64,000 nt of DNA, from positions 1-64,000 of the forward strand of contig JAAELK010000214.1 in NCBI GenBank assembly GCA_024226935.1. The letters run 5' to 3'. Positions 1 through 8,563 of this stretch are shown one piece after another. The first letter of the stretch is position 1, and the number at the start of each line of letters is the position of its first letter. The position numbers and the translations under genes were made by a program. Source of the stretch: Desulfobacteraceae bacterium (lineage in GTDB: Bacteria; Desulfobacterota; Desulfobacteria; Desulfobacterales; Desulfobacteraceae). The notes below the pieces were generated by a model that saw nothing but the letters and a program-made list of their open reading frames with translations, was not told the DNA's origin and did no database searches.

Positions 1-178
1 AGTGGAATTTTAAATTCAATTGTCAAACCAAATGAAAATAGCAATTAATCAAAGGTCTCTGATAGTCATATACTGTAGGAAGCACTTCAATGAAAAGGTT
101 TCGATCAAAAGGGTCCGAGAATTACGCACCTCCATTTTGAATGAATTGATCAACGGTTCAACGGAGAGTTCACCTGTA

Positions 179-802
179 TCAGGCAAGGGCAAGATTATTA
201 AAAACCGCAAAAAGCGGAAGAAAGCAAAAACCTAACCGGACATCACTAAACCGGGTTGGTTTTTGCTTTCTCACTTCACCTTTTCTGGGACGACCTCTTT
301 TTCTCTTCGGTTTTACAACCTTGACCTTTTTTACTGGCTTTTCCCAGGCATCAATTGATGTGGAGTCCCTTGAGATATGACCGATGATTTTATCTCCCAT
401 ACATTCTTTGATAATATTTTCATGGACTGTTTCGGCTAACCCTGATTCTGAAAATTCTTTAAACGCCCTTAAAAATGATAATTCATGAGGGATATCACAA
501 ACTTTTTGCCAACCACAAATTCTGCGTAGGGCCGGACTAATTTTCAACCTATCGATTAATTGCCTTGTCTGGTCCATATTATATACGGCTTTTGCTATAA
601 ATGCTCTTGCAATCTGTTTCCTATATTTGGGAGACTGACCTTGTCAATATTCTGGAACCCGAACCATATTTTCGATCCTGATAAGCTCCAACGTGGTTAC
701 CAATTGCTTTAATTTTTCTGTGAGTGGCTCCTGTACCTTTTCTTCAATAAATGGGAAAAGAACTTCTTGTACTTCAAACCAAATCTGTGATAATTTTCTC
801 AT
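179..802 (-). pseudogene. Truncated transposase, DUF772/IS5-IS1182 type, broken
   Basis: Read leftward from an ATG at 802, the frame gives an N-terminal segment (MRKLSQIWFEVQEVL...) that ends at an in-frame TGA at 644-646 and then resumes in the same frame with the expected N-terminal transposase signature (IARAFIAKAVYN, then ALRRICGW and SFLRAFKEFSESGLAE). A basic KRKRGRPRKGE stretch follows. The catalytic DDE region that should come next is missing: family similarity stops near base 255, and the last 20-odd codons run into unrelated sequence and end at 179. A premature stop plus loss of more than half the protein means a dead element. No terminal inverted repeats or target duplication could be assigned. 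The family call is from recognised motifs, not a search. Confidence 0.75.
219..271. repeat. Inverted repeat at the broken end of the transposase remnant
   Basis: Arms of 21 bases (219-239 and 251-271) are complementary except for two positions, with an 11-base loop. The right arm lies where transposase similarity ends, so this may be the scar of the truncation. It could also act as a hairpin for rightward transcripts, although the T-tract is interrupted. Confidence 0.6.
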
Positions 803-1141
803 AAAGCTGCTTCCTTGGGTTTAGTTATTTTTTTGTGGGGATCAAACAACTGAAACATACCATGGTTGCAGTTGTTCATCAATTTTAGCCTCTCTCAGAT
901 TGTAAAAAAATGATTTTTTTAGATTTCTGCAAGAGGCTCCATCTAATAAAAATTTTTCAGATTCAGGACTCAAAATAATCAAATTTACCCATTACCGGAG
1001 CTTATAAAAACAACGATCGAGGTTCAAATCAAAAAAATTTTATTGGTAATGCAAAGAACTCGGGATAAATGATTGATGACAGCTTAATTTATAGGGACCT
1101 GCCCTAAAAATCATCCCGGAACAGGTCCCCAATTTTACACA
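803..1141. other. Intergenic stretch upstream of the transposase remnant
   Basis: AT-rich with no open frame worth calling. The only structure seen is a short inverted repeat at 845-876 (AACAACTG / CAGTTGTT). No terminal repeat of the insertion sequence could be identified. Confidence 0.5.
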
Positions 1142-2230
1142 TCAGACAGTCCAGTCCATCTCCTGCACGGAACTCACACTGCCGTCTTCATTTAACGCAA
1201 TGGATGATTTTTTAATCCTGGCCTGAAGTTCATTGTCATCATCTTTCAAGTCAAAGGCGGTATCCACCCCCTGAAGATAAATGGCGCCGATACCGGCATC
1301 CTTGATCCGGGTCAGTTGCATCTCATCATTTTCATCCAGCCCATAGAGGGTCAGCTCATCAAATATGGGGTCATTTTCATCGATCCAAAAATTGTTATCC
1401 AGATCATAGTCCGCCAATTCCCCGAACCCGTTTCCGGTGGAAGGACCGAATAGTTCACCGCCATCATTGATCAGCCCGTCCTTGTTTTTATCCAGGGATA
1501 AAAACCCAGTGCCAAATGCCGGAGCCAGGATATTCTCTGAATTTCCATCCAGATCCAGATCAAAGGAAAAGCCAACCCCGGACAGTTGAGGCGCTGTCAC
1601 CCCGGCATTGACAATGAGAGGATCTATCAAGGCATAACCAGTTTCGGTCCGGGAAAACGAATCCTCCCTGAAAAAAGAACGATCCATCTGCATTTCAAAG
1701 GAAAAATTAATTTCACTGCCATCGGTGGTTTTGACAATTCCACCGGCCGAAAACCTAGTCTGTTCAGATTCAAAATAGGAAGAACGAACAGTTTCCGAAA
1801 ACTCATAGGCGGCTACCCTGGGTTGGGGGGCGGAGAACTCATCAAAGTATCTGGAAAAATTACTGGCGTTTAGCTGGGTTATCCGGCTGAGCTGAAAAGA
1901 ACCTCCAGAAGAATTTTCCAGTACATTTTTGTTGCTGAAACGATCCATTACGGCATCCAGAACCTGTCTCATTTTCTCCATTTCCCCCACGAACCGCTCG
2001 GTCAAAGACAGAGCCGGCTGTCCCCCATGCAAAACCGGCTTATACCATTGCCCGTCCTGGGCCACCTCCTTTTCCACACTGGTTTGAACCGGCATTTGCC
2101 GGATCTGTTTGCGATCCATATTCTGATCTACCAGATCCCGGAATTTAACTTCCTGGATAACTTCCTGCTCCCTGGTTTCAGAATAGCTTCTTGACGAGAA
2201 AAGGTCTAAATCGAATGTGTCTATCTTCAA
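1142..2230 (-). CDS. Calcium-loop (EF-hand/VCBS-like) conserved protein
   Basis: A 362-residue protein with no membrane segment and no obvious signal peptide. Its C-terminal half carries acidic loops of the kind found in calcium-binding repeats: a DLDLDGNSEN loop, then SLDKNKDGLINDGGELFGP, then DYDLDNNFWIDENDP. The order (large FDLDGDG loop, DKNGDG..NDG.ELFGP, DLDNN..WIDENDP) is a recurring architecture in uncharacterised proteins of Gram-negative environmental bacteria. The N-terminal half is polar and unrecognised. I take the TTG at 2230 as start because an AGGGGG ribosome site sits about 8 bases upstream and no better ATG precedes the conserved part. It follows a tiny membrane-protein gene by 33 bases and is probably cotranscribed with it. 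Function is unknown; a calcium-dependent surface or secreted role is an inference. Confidence 0.7.
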   Translation of the reverse strand: MKIDTFDLDLFSSRSYSETREQEVIQEVKFRDLVDQNMDRKQIRQMPVQTSVEKEVAQDGQWYKPVLHGGQPALSLTERFVGEMEKMRQVLDAVMDRFSNKNVLENSSGGSFQLSRITQLNASNFSRYFDEFSAPQPRVAAYEFSETVRSSYFESEQTRFSAGGIVKTTDGSEINFSFEMQMDRSFFREDSFSRTETGYALIDPLIVNAGVTAPQLSGVGFSFDLDLDGNSENILAPAFGTGFLSLDKNKDGLINDGGELFGPSTGNGFGELADYDLDNNFWIDENDPIFDELTLYGLDENDEMQLTRIKDAGIGAIYLQGVDTAFDLKDDDNELQARIKKSSIALNEDGSVSSVQEMDWTV

Positions 2231-2263
2231 TTTTTAACCCCCTTTTAATTAAAATCGGCTGGG

Positions 2264-2404
2264 TCATCCTCCTGAATCAAGCCGATAATCACAGGTTTCG
2301 GCGCTTTCCTGGTGCACCGGATCACTAGGGACAAAAGTCCCCACCTTCCAACAAATCAAGCAACATACGAACCACAAACCCATCCCTTTGATTTTATTAG
2401 ACAT
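2264..2404 (-). CDS. Small single-span membrane protein, 46 aa
   Basis: Begins at the ATG at 2404, which has a strong GGAGGG site 8 bases upstream. A second in-frame ATG at 2410 is too close to that site. The peptide has a basic start (MSNKIKG), one hydrophobic segment (residues 7-22, with the Cys pair in WFVCCLICW), and a polar tail rich in Ser and Glu. It lies 33 bases upstream of the calcium-loop gene on the same strand. Not recognised as any family. The strong ribosome site and clean spacing argue that it is translated. Confidence 0.5.
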   Translation of the reverse strand: MSNKIKGMGLWFVCCLICWKVGTFVPSDPVHQESAETCDYRLDSGG

Positions 2405-2628
2405 AATCATTACCCTCCCAAAAAAAAGGTCTTCTTTCCCCGGTAAATTCTGCCCCGGCGCTGAATTTTCTTCCATTAAAAACAGAACTTTTTTTAATAA
2501 TATGAACTTGCTTTGGGATTGCCCGGGTGATAAAAATAATACTGTTTGTTGTTGATTAAACCATGAAGGTAAAGCGCGATAATCGAGATATCTTTTATAT
2601 CCGATGAAAAATCAAAGGGAATAAAATA

Positions 2629-5028
2629 ATGAAGTTTAATATTAAATTTTTTATAATTACCATGGTGATTTTTTTATCCAGCCCTGGGGCAAACCAATTA
2701 CTTGCCTCCCCCGGGCAAAAAATCATCTATGTCAACCACCAGGCCCAGGGTAATAATAACGGCCAGAACTGGAAAGATGCGTATAATAACCTGCAGTCCG
2801 CATTGAAAACCGTTCAATCAGGACAACAGGTATGGGTTGCCAGAGGCAGCTATACTCCCACAACGGGATCTGACAGAAGTATCTCTTTCCAACTGGTTCA
2901 AAACACCGAACTTTATGGTGGTTTTTCAGGATCTGAAACATCTTTTACCCAAAGAAATTGGAAAACCAACCCCACCATTTTAAGCGGTGATATCGGTCAA
3001 AAATCCATTCAAACCGATAATACTCAAAATGTGGTTAAAGGGGCAGATGATGCCATTATTGACGGCTTTATTATTGAGCACGGATACTCAATAATAAAAC
3101 CCGGAAATAAAGGAAAAATGCCCGGCCCCCAATCAAAGAAGATCGATGATAATAAAAACCATCCCCCCCAGACCCATACAAGCCCCCAAGCCATTGTTCA
3201 ACAAAACCAAGGAGTAGGGGTCGGAATACTGAACTTTAAAGCAGCGCCCATTGTTAGAAATTGCATTATTAGAAACAACTTTGCCATGAAGGGGGGAGGG
3301 GTTTACAATATGACAAATAAAACCGGGACTAAATCAGAAATCACCAAAAAACCGGTCTTTATCAATGTAATTATCGAAAACAATTATGCCTTGAAACGTG
3401 GAGGCGGTATGTCCAATGACCTGGGGGCCAATCCCATAATTATCAATTCCATATTCAGGGCAAACCGATGTGATGATAAAGGCGGCGCCTTATACAATGA
3501 TTTTGGCTCCTCTCCTGTGATCATGAATACAATTTTTGAAAAAAATTTGGCAAACCGAGCTGCCGCCCTGGGAAATGACGGCGGTTCAAATCCGACACTG
3601 GTCAATGTCAAGATCCTTGACAATACCGCCAAAGATATCGGTGCCGGCCTATACCAGGGATCATATAACGCCAATATATCGAAAGGGCAGAACAGTTTGA
3701 CGGCAATCAACTCCCAGATCATTGGAAATCATTCCCAAACCAATGGGATGGCTTCAATATCCAATTGGGGAAAGGACTGGCTGTTTTCCTACGCTTCCCA
3801 GATTGATAACTGGCCCTACACCCAATCTAATATTCCCAAAAAATACCAGGCAATTACAAAAACAGCCGACAGGATAAAAAATCTTGATGCCGGTGAAATC
3901 AACTCCACAGATCTCGATGTCATTGCCAACTATATGGTCACATCAAACCCCGGTAAAAAAGATAAAAAACCCATAGGTTTCGGGGTTGCCACTGAAGCTA
4001 TCAAGCAAGTTAAAATACCGGATAATATTTTTTATGTCTCCTCCAAAGCTGTAAACAAAAAACCCGATGGGAAAAGCTGGAAAACAGCCTTTCACAATAT
4101 TCAAAATGCAATCGACACGGCATCGAACTCAGGTGGAGGACAGATCTGGGTTGCCAAGGGTGTTTATTATCCAAGTGATGATAATAATCGTGAAACTTCC
4201 ATCCAGATGAAACCCTATGTGGCATTATATGGCGGATTTTCCGGCAATGAATCAAAATTAGCCCAACGAAATTATTCTGTAAATCAAACCATTTTAAGTG
4301 GCGATATTGGTCAAAAAAACAATATAAAAGACAATAGCTATCATGTGATCAAGGGAAGTGTGAATGGGATTTTAGATGGCTTTATAATCCGGGATGGTAA
4401 TGCCGACGGCCCTGTCACCAACGGCTATGGCGGCGGTATGTTTAATTGGGGATATGGGGCATCAGCCATTGTAAAAAACACCATTTTTATCAACAATTGT
4501 GCTATTGATGGAGGCGGTGTCTTTAACTTCAATAATGTCAAAGCCTATTTTTCCAATGTCCAGATCGTTGATAATCAGGCAACAACCGGGGGAGGCCTCA
4601 CGGCCAGATTTGGTTCTTCTTTAATTATGGAAAACTCTAAAATAGATAAAAACTATGCCAAATGCCGGGGGGGAGGTGCCGTCATTAATTATGGTTCAAA
4701 TGTACAATTTACCAATGTTGAATTTAATGACAATAAAACCGATGGCAATGGCGGGGCAGTATGGGTTGATGACCAGGCATCCCAATATGGTGGCACCCAG
4801 CCGGTTTTTCAAAAATGTAAATTTACCGATAACAGGGCAATCTATTATGGCGGTGCCATCCATAATTATAACACTGCAACAACCATAATGGAGTTCAATG
4901 TTTTTATGAATAACAAAGCCCAATATGGCCCGGCCATCGCCAACACACGAGATTCCAGAGTGACAATGAAAAACAATCAAGTGGATGATAAAAAGATTTA
5001 TACACAAAAAAATTCGATGGTCAACTGA
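2629..5028 (+). CDS. Secreted right-handed beta-helix protein with two homologous halves
   Basis: A 799-residue exported protein. A signal peptide (residues 1-26, hydrophobic core then ANQLLA) precedes two homologous units. Unit 1 starts near residue 33 and unit 2 near residue 467. Each opens with an IYV/FYV strand, then NW/SW-K-D/T-A, a VWVA(K/R)G.Y.P segment, the LYGGFSG(S/N)E motif, and TILSGDIGQK. Each then runs into repeated short beta-helix coils marked by GGG(V/M).N and NN.A motifs, the polymorphic outer-membrane/DUF1565-like parallel beta-helix pattern. No C-terminal autotransporter barrel, PEP-CTERM or LPXTG signal is seen, so the export or anchoring route is unclear. Ribosome site AAGGGA sits upstream of the ATG. 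Likely a surface adhesin or polysaccharide-binding/degrading protein; the substrate cannot be told. Confidence 0.8.
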   Translation: MKFNIKFFIITMVIFLSSPGANQLLASPGQKIIYVNHQAQGNNNGQNWKDAYNNLQSALKTVQSGQQVWVARGSYTPTTGSDRSISFQLVQNTELYGGFSGSETSFTQRNWKTNPTILSGDIGQKSIQTDNTQNVVKGADDAIIDGFIIEHGYSIIKPGNKGKMPGPQSKKIDDNKNHPPQTHTSPQAIVQQNQGVGVGILNFKAAPIVRNCIIRNNFAMKGGGVYNMTNKTGTKSEITKKPVFINVIIENNYALKRGGGMSNDLGANPIIINSIFRANRCDDKGGALYNDFGSSPVIMNTIFEKNLANRAAALGNDGGSNPTLVNVKILDNTAKDIGAGLYQGSYNANISKGQNSLTAINSQIIGNHSQTNGMASISNWGKDWLFSYASQIDNWPYTQSNIPKKYQAITKTADRIKNLDAGEINSTDLDVIANYMVTSNPGKKDKKPIGFGVATEAIKQVKIPDNIFYVSSKAVNKKPDGKSWKTAFHNIQNAIDTASNSGGGQIWVAKGVYYPSDDNNRETSIQMKPYVALYGGFSGNESKLAQRNYSVNQTILSGDIGQKNNIKDNSYHVIKGSVNGILDGFIIRDGNADGPVTNGYGGGMFNWGYGASAIVKNTIFINNCAIDGGGVFNFNNVKAYFSNVQIVDNQATTGGGLTARFGSSLIMENSKIDKNYAKCRGGGAVINYGSNVQFTNVEFNDNKTDGNGGAVWVDDQASQYGGTQPVFQKCKFTDNRAIYYGGAIHNYNTATTIMEFNVFMNNKAQYGPAIANTRDSRVTMKNNQVDDKKIYTQKNSMVN

Positions 5029-5090
5029 TCTCTTATTAATTGGATCATGACCGATGCGGCATGGTCCCCAGTAAAGGGAGGAAAATTATT

Positions 5091-6092
5091 ATGAAATCCA
5101 GGGTATGCAAATACGCCCCATGGCTGATGGTTACCATGGTCACTATTCTTTTCTTTTTTGCCGTATCTGTCCAGGCAAAAACCATCAAGCTCAACTACCG
5201 TCTCAAATGGCTGTTCAACACCAGTGTGGCCGGGGATATCTTTGCAAAAGACCAGGGATATTTCAAGGCTGCGGGCCTGGATGTGACCGTCAAGGAGGGA
5301 AGTCCTGAAAAAAATGTCATCAACGAACTGGAACTTGGCTATGCCGACTTTGGCGTGGCGTCGGCCGACCAGGTCATAAGGGCCCAAGACAAAGGAGCGG
5401 ATGTGATGGTTTTAGCCCAGCTCTTCCAGGTCAACCCCATGCAATGGATCTACCGGGCGGACCAGCCTGAAATCAAAAAACTTGCGAACCTTAAAGGCCG
5501 GAGGATCGGTATCACCTTCGGGGGCAATGATGAAACTATAATGAAAACCCTCCTGGCCGAAGCCGGCCTAAGTGCCCGGGATGTCATACTTTCCGGGGTC
5601 CGGTTTGATTTTACCCCCTTTTTGAAAAAGGAGGTGGATGTCTGGCCGGTATATCGAAACTCCCAGGGAGTGATCCTCCAGGACAAATTGGGCCGGGCCG
5701 GGGAATCTGTATATTTTTTTAATCCTGCCGATTTTGGAGTAAATTTTGTGGCCAACTCCATTGTAACCTCGGGCAAAATGGTAAGGACCCATCCAGCTCT
5801 CGTAAAGACTTTTTTAAAGGCTTTGCTTGAGGCATGGGAAGCTGCCATGGATCCTGCCAACCAGATAAAAGTTCTGGCGGCGGTGAAAAAAAAAGACCAG
5901 GGGGTTTCCGATGATATCCTTCAACAACAATTGGTGATAACCAGAAAATTAATCAAACCCCATAAGAATATTAAAATCGGCCGGATCGATGTTAATGCCT
6001 GGAAACAAACAGAAAATATCATGTTCAATGAAAAACAGATTAAAGCACCCGTGGGAATTGTTTCCCGGCTGGAACTTCCCGGGTATTTTTAA
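5091..6092 (+). CDS. NMT1/THI5-like ABC transporter substrate-binding protein
   Basis: A 333-residue periplasmic binding protein. The start is the ATG at 5091, with GGGAGGA upstream; a longer TTG-initiated frame lacks such a site. The signal peptide is MKSRVCKYAPWL plus a hydrophobic stretch ending AVSVQA. The mature part begins with KLNYRLKWLFNTSVAGDIFAKDQGYF, the hallmark of NMT1/THI5-like/SsuA-type binding proteins for sulfonates, nitrate, taurine or pyrimidine precursors, followed by EGSPEKNVINELELGYADFGVASADQ. No permease or ATPase gene is adjacent, so it is either served by a transporter elsewhere or has another role. The ligand cannot be deduced. A hairpin downstream (6137-6176) probably ends the transcript. 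Confidence 0.85.
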   Translation: MKSRVCKYAPWLMVTMVTILFFFAVSVQAKTIKLNYRLKWLFNTSVAGDIFAKDQGYFKAAGLDVTVKEGSPEKNVINELELGYADFGVASADQVIRAQDKGADVMVLAQLFQVNPMQWIYRADQPEIKKLANLKGRRIGITFGGNDETIMKTLLAEAGLSARDVILSGVRFDFTPFLKKEVDVWPVYRNSQGVILQDKLGRAGESVYFFNPADFGVNFVANSIVTSGKMVRTHPALVKTFLKALLEAWEAAMDPANQIKVLAAVKKKDQGVSDDILQQQLVITRKLIKPHKNIKIGRIDVNAWKQTENIMFNEKQIKAPVGIVSRLELPGYF

Positions 6093-6136
6093 AACGCCAG
6101 CCTGTCCCGGAAGATGAGATCCTGGCTTCACTTACA

Positions 6137-6176
6137 ACAAAGGCGGATAAACGATGATGTTCATCCGCCTTGTTTT
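6137..6176 (+). terminator. Intrinsic terminator after the NMT1-like gene
   Basis: Perfect 9-bp stem AAGGCGGAT/ATCCGCCTT (6140-6148 and 6163-6171), extendable with flanking pairs and followed by GTTTTA. It lies 45 bases after the stop codon. Confidence 0.7.
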
Positions 6177-6308
6177 ATGGGACTTTTTAATATCAAAAGC
6201 TACAGAAAGTTTATAAAATGATTTGGTATAACTCAATTTTGATGACCATAAATGCCTCACTTCTTAACGATCATCGATCCTGCATACCTTTTAACAAAAA
6301 CATTTAAT

Positions 6309-6557
6309 CTATTTTCCATCCAACTTCTCCTTGATAAAATCAATCAGCTTGCGTTGTTTTCTAGGAAGAATAATGACTTCCAACCCAAGACCTTCCAAGA
6401 TCGTAAGAGCCTTGCCTAATTGAATAGTCGGTTTACCATTTTCCAAATCAGAAAGGAAACGAGTTCCCACATTCAAAAGGCCAGCAGCATCGGCCTGGGT
6501 GATCTTTTGGTCTTTCCTTGTTTTTTTAATGAGTTGCCCAATTTTTTTTGTATCCAT
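6309..6557 (-). CDS. HipB-type HTH regulator without a HipA partner
   Basis: An 82-residue XRE/HipB-family DNA-binding protein. The helix-turn-helix spans residues 7-60 (IGQLIKKTRKDQKITQADAAGLLNVG, then RFLSDLENGKPT); the Lys-rich C-terminal arm follows the GLEVIILP segment typical of HipB-like antitoxins. A GGGAGG site stands 8 bases before the ATG. In HipBA systems a hipA kinase gene follows directly; here the next 200 bases downstream hold only a terminator and an unrelated gene end, so this is an orphan. Palindromic sites just upstream are likely its own operators. It may be a solitary repressor or the survivor of a lost toxin-antitoxin pair. Confidence 0.85.
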   Translation of the reverse strand: MDTKKIGQLIKKTRKDQKITQADAAGLLNVGTRFLSDLENGKPTIQLGKALTILEGLGLEVIILPRKQRKLIDFIKEKLDGK

Positions 6558-6574
6558 TTTGATAGCCTCCCTTT

Positions 6575-6690
6575 TATTCCTGATCGGGAATATATCATAT
6601 CTACAACTGGAAAAACAAGCTTTTATTCCTGATCGGGAATAAAGTAAGAAAAAGTTTTATAAAAACCTATAAAGTTACCGAGCGGGAATA
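6575..6690. promoter_or_regulatory. Tandem palindromic operators of the HipB-like gene
   Basis: The 18-bp palindrome TATTCCTGATCGGGAATA occurs twice without change (6575-6592 and 6624-6641), with a degraded third copy near 6675-6690 (keeps GGGAATA). The first copy starts 18 bases upstream of the ATG at 6557. The form resembles the TATCC-N8-GGATA sites of HipB, so autorepression is the likely role. Spacing of 49 bases between the perfect copies is near five helical turns. Confidence 0.75.
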
Positions 6691-6768
6691 AAACCGACTT
6701 TACAAAGAACCCTGTATCGGAAAAGATAGTCATAAAAACCCATGAATCCCAAGGTATAAAATAAAAAA
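6691..6768 (+). pseudogene. Decayed fragment of the methyltransferase gene
   Basis: About 58 bases from 6710 match an internal part of the methyltransferase gene (9273-9332) with about eight differences. In frame the fragment reads NPVSEKIVIKTHESQGIK and then a stop, against SPVSERIIIQTLESQGIKYK in the intact gene; weaker similarity extends upstream. It is directly followed by a copy of the leader of the same gene, so it looks like the residue of a tandem duplication. Confidence 0.65.
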
Positions 6769-6925
6769 TTATAAACCCCTTTTCTCCCTTATGGTAAATT
6801 GTTATTCTGTCTGAAAAAGAACGATATGGCATCCATTCATATTCACAAGCTATATTCTTCTCTTCTAAACTGGACCACTCCCAAGACGAAAAAAATAAAT
6901 CCAGAAACATGTAACAGGGAGATAC
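6769..6925 (+). repeat. Copy 1 of a duplicated methyltransferase leader
   Basis: Nearly the same sequence stands at 8564-8732 in front of the methyltransferase gene. Copy 1 lacks an 11-base AT-rich block that in copy 2 contains a TATAAT, and it has lost the start codon context. Both keep the AACTGGACCACTCCCAAGA core and an AG-rich GGAGATAC end. The encoded peptides differ at non-silent positions, so conservation does not look like that of a leader peptide. Confidence 0.75.
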
Positions 6926-7012
6926 GGCAAGATCCTGACTTGTGCAAATATCTGGTTTCTTTTGTGTTTACCCTTATATTTAGAACTATCTATCAGACAG
7001 AGTAAGCTTGTT

Positions 7013-7052
7013 AAATGGTCCAAAAATTTTAAATCTTTGGACCATTTTTTTT
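7013..7052 (+). terminator. Strong rightward intrinsic terminator with no obvious gene before it
   Basis: A perfect 12-bp stem (7013-7024 and 7036-7047) with an 11-base loop, running into eight T residues (7045-7052). It would end a rightward transcript, yet only the duplicated leader lies upstream. A small RNA is possible. Confidence 0.8.
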
Positions 7053-7120
7053 ATGTGAGTACAGGGCAAAAGCAGGTTGTGATCATTTTAAGAACACCTT
7101 AAGTCAGTAAACACAACTGC

Positions 7121-8326
7121 CTATTCCATATTGAGCATCTTTTTTGCCATGATGATCCGGTTTTCAATCCCATCATCCTCAAGGTCCCTTACGGCTTCTG
7201 CCAGGAGTTCTGGAATGGGTATGTTCTGGGGACATTTATCTAAACACTCGCCGCACTGGGTGCAATTGGATGCATATCCAGGTTCCGGGATGCCGGTCAA
7301 AAGACCGCTGCAACACACGGCATATATGGTCTTGATCTCTTCGTCATTCTCAAACATATGAAGTTTGTTGAAGCTGTCAAAGGCGATTGGTATATTAACT
7401 CCTTCTGGACAGGGTTTGCAGTATTCACAGCCAGTACAGTCCACTTTCATTAACTTTTTGTAAGTCTTGGATACCTGCTTTACAAGATCCAGTTCCAGAG
7501 ATGAAAAGGAGCTGGGTATGGCATGTTTTGCAATCTCAATGTTCTCTTTAATATGAGTTTCCTCATTCATCCCGGAAAGAACGGTTGTGACCTCAGGATG
7601 ATCCATGACCCAGGAAAGGGCCCATTCTGCGGGTGTTCTGGTTTTGGATGCCCTATTCCAGATGGCTGCAACCTCTTTTGGCGGATCCACAAGCCCTAGG
7701 TTTCCTCCCCTGAGAGGTTCCATGATGATAACACCAAGATTTTTTTGAGCTGCATACTTAAGCCCCCTGGTACCTGCCTGGCGCTCTTCGTCCAGGTAAT
7801 TGTACTGGATCTGGCAAAATTCCCAGGGATAGTCATCCACAATTGTCTTAAAATCATCCAGCCTGCCATGGAATGAAAAACCAGCATAGCGGATACGGCC
7901 GCTTTGTTTTGCCCTGTCTATAAAGTCCAGAACCTCCATCTGCTTCAATCTGTTCCAGCCAGGACCTGCCAGGTTATGAATCAAATAAAAATCTATCACA
8001 TCGGTTTTTAGACGTTTTAATTGCTCATTAAGATAATAATCCATATTGTCCCGGTCTTTTACCATCCAGGATGGAAGTTTTGTGGCAATATTGACCCTGT
8101 TCCGATATCCGTCCTGAAGGGCCTGACCCAATAAGGGTTCGCCCCCGCCGCTGTGGTAGGGCCAGGCAGTATCAAAATAATTAACGCCATGATCTGCAGC
8201 ATAGCGGATCTGTTCAATGGCCCTGGGTTTATCCAGGCTATGATCTCTATTTACGGGTAGACGCATACACCCAAACCCTAAAACAGATAACGCCTCTTCA
8301 ATTTTCGGCATTCTTCTATAAAGCAT
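7121..8326 (-). CDS. Aldo/keto reductase with C-terminal 4Fe-4S ferredoxin domain
   Basis: A 401-residue oxidoreductase. Residues 1-280 form the aldo/keto reductase barrel: GFGCMRLP near the start, the Asp and Tyr of the catalytic tetrad in YFDTAWPYHSG, Lys in ATKLPSW and His in YLIHNL, then RYAGFSFHG and the late IIMEPLRGG motif. The C-terminal third carries a CTGC-EYCKPCP cluster and a CTQCGECLDKCP cluster, which would bind Fe-S centres. This architecture is common in anaerobes; the barrel normally uses NADPH, and the clusters suggest electron exchange with ferredoxin. AAGGAGG sits just before the ATG at 8326. It stands alone on the minus strand, bracketed by the two copies of the methyltransferase leader. 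The substrate is unknown. Confidence 0.92.
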   Translation of the reverse strand: MLYRRMPKIEEALSVLGFGCMRLPVNRDHSLDKPRAIEQIRYAADHGVNYFDTAWPYHSGGGEPLLGQALQDGYRNRVNIATKLPSWMVKDRDNMDYYLNEQLKRLKTDVIDFYLIHNLAGPGWNRLKQMEVLDFIDRAKQSGRIRYAGFSFHGRLDDFKTIVDDYPWEFCQIQYNYLDEERQAGTRGLKYAAQKNLGVIIMEPLRGGNLGLVDPPKEVAAIWNRASKTRTPAEWALSWVMDHPEVTTVLSGMNEETHIKENIEIAKHAIPSSFSSLELDLVKQVSKTYKKLMKVDCTGCEYCKPCPEGVNIPIAFDSFNKLHMFENDEEIKTIYAVCCSGLLTGIPEPGYASNCTQCGECLDKCPQNIPIPELLAEAVRDLEDDGIENRIIMAKKMLNME

Positions 8327-8563
8327 ATAGCCCTCCTTTATATGAGATTATTATATTCTTTCTTAGATTCGCACCGCTTATTGTTACATCCAGCACAACC
8401 ATATTATGGATTCCATTTTCATGGGGATAAATCAAGCTTCACCTGGTCAACCGAAATCGCAGAAAAGTTTTTTAGAGTTATTGTTCACCCTGGCATTGCC
8501 CATCAATTTATCTTTATTTAATACAACATCCATTGGAGGATAAGTAAATGCTTTTATGCCTTT

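Noticed and set aside
20-235. Small rightward frame of 71 codons with a Lys/Arg-rich tail
   Set aside because: Starts at TTG or an internal ATG without a ribosome site, overlaps the transposase remnant and its inverted repeat, and has no recognisable motif.
644-646. In-frame TGA of the transposase as a selenocysteine codon
   Set aside because: The position is not a catalytic Cys in the family and the gene is truncated anyway; a simple nonsense mutation explains it.
6623-7005. Overlapping frames of 95 codons (minus) and 68 codons (plus)
   Set aside because: They fall on the operators, the methyltransferase remnant and the duplicated leader; changes between the two leader copies are mostly non-silent, which argues against a coding constraint.
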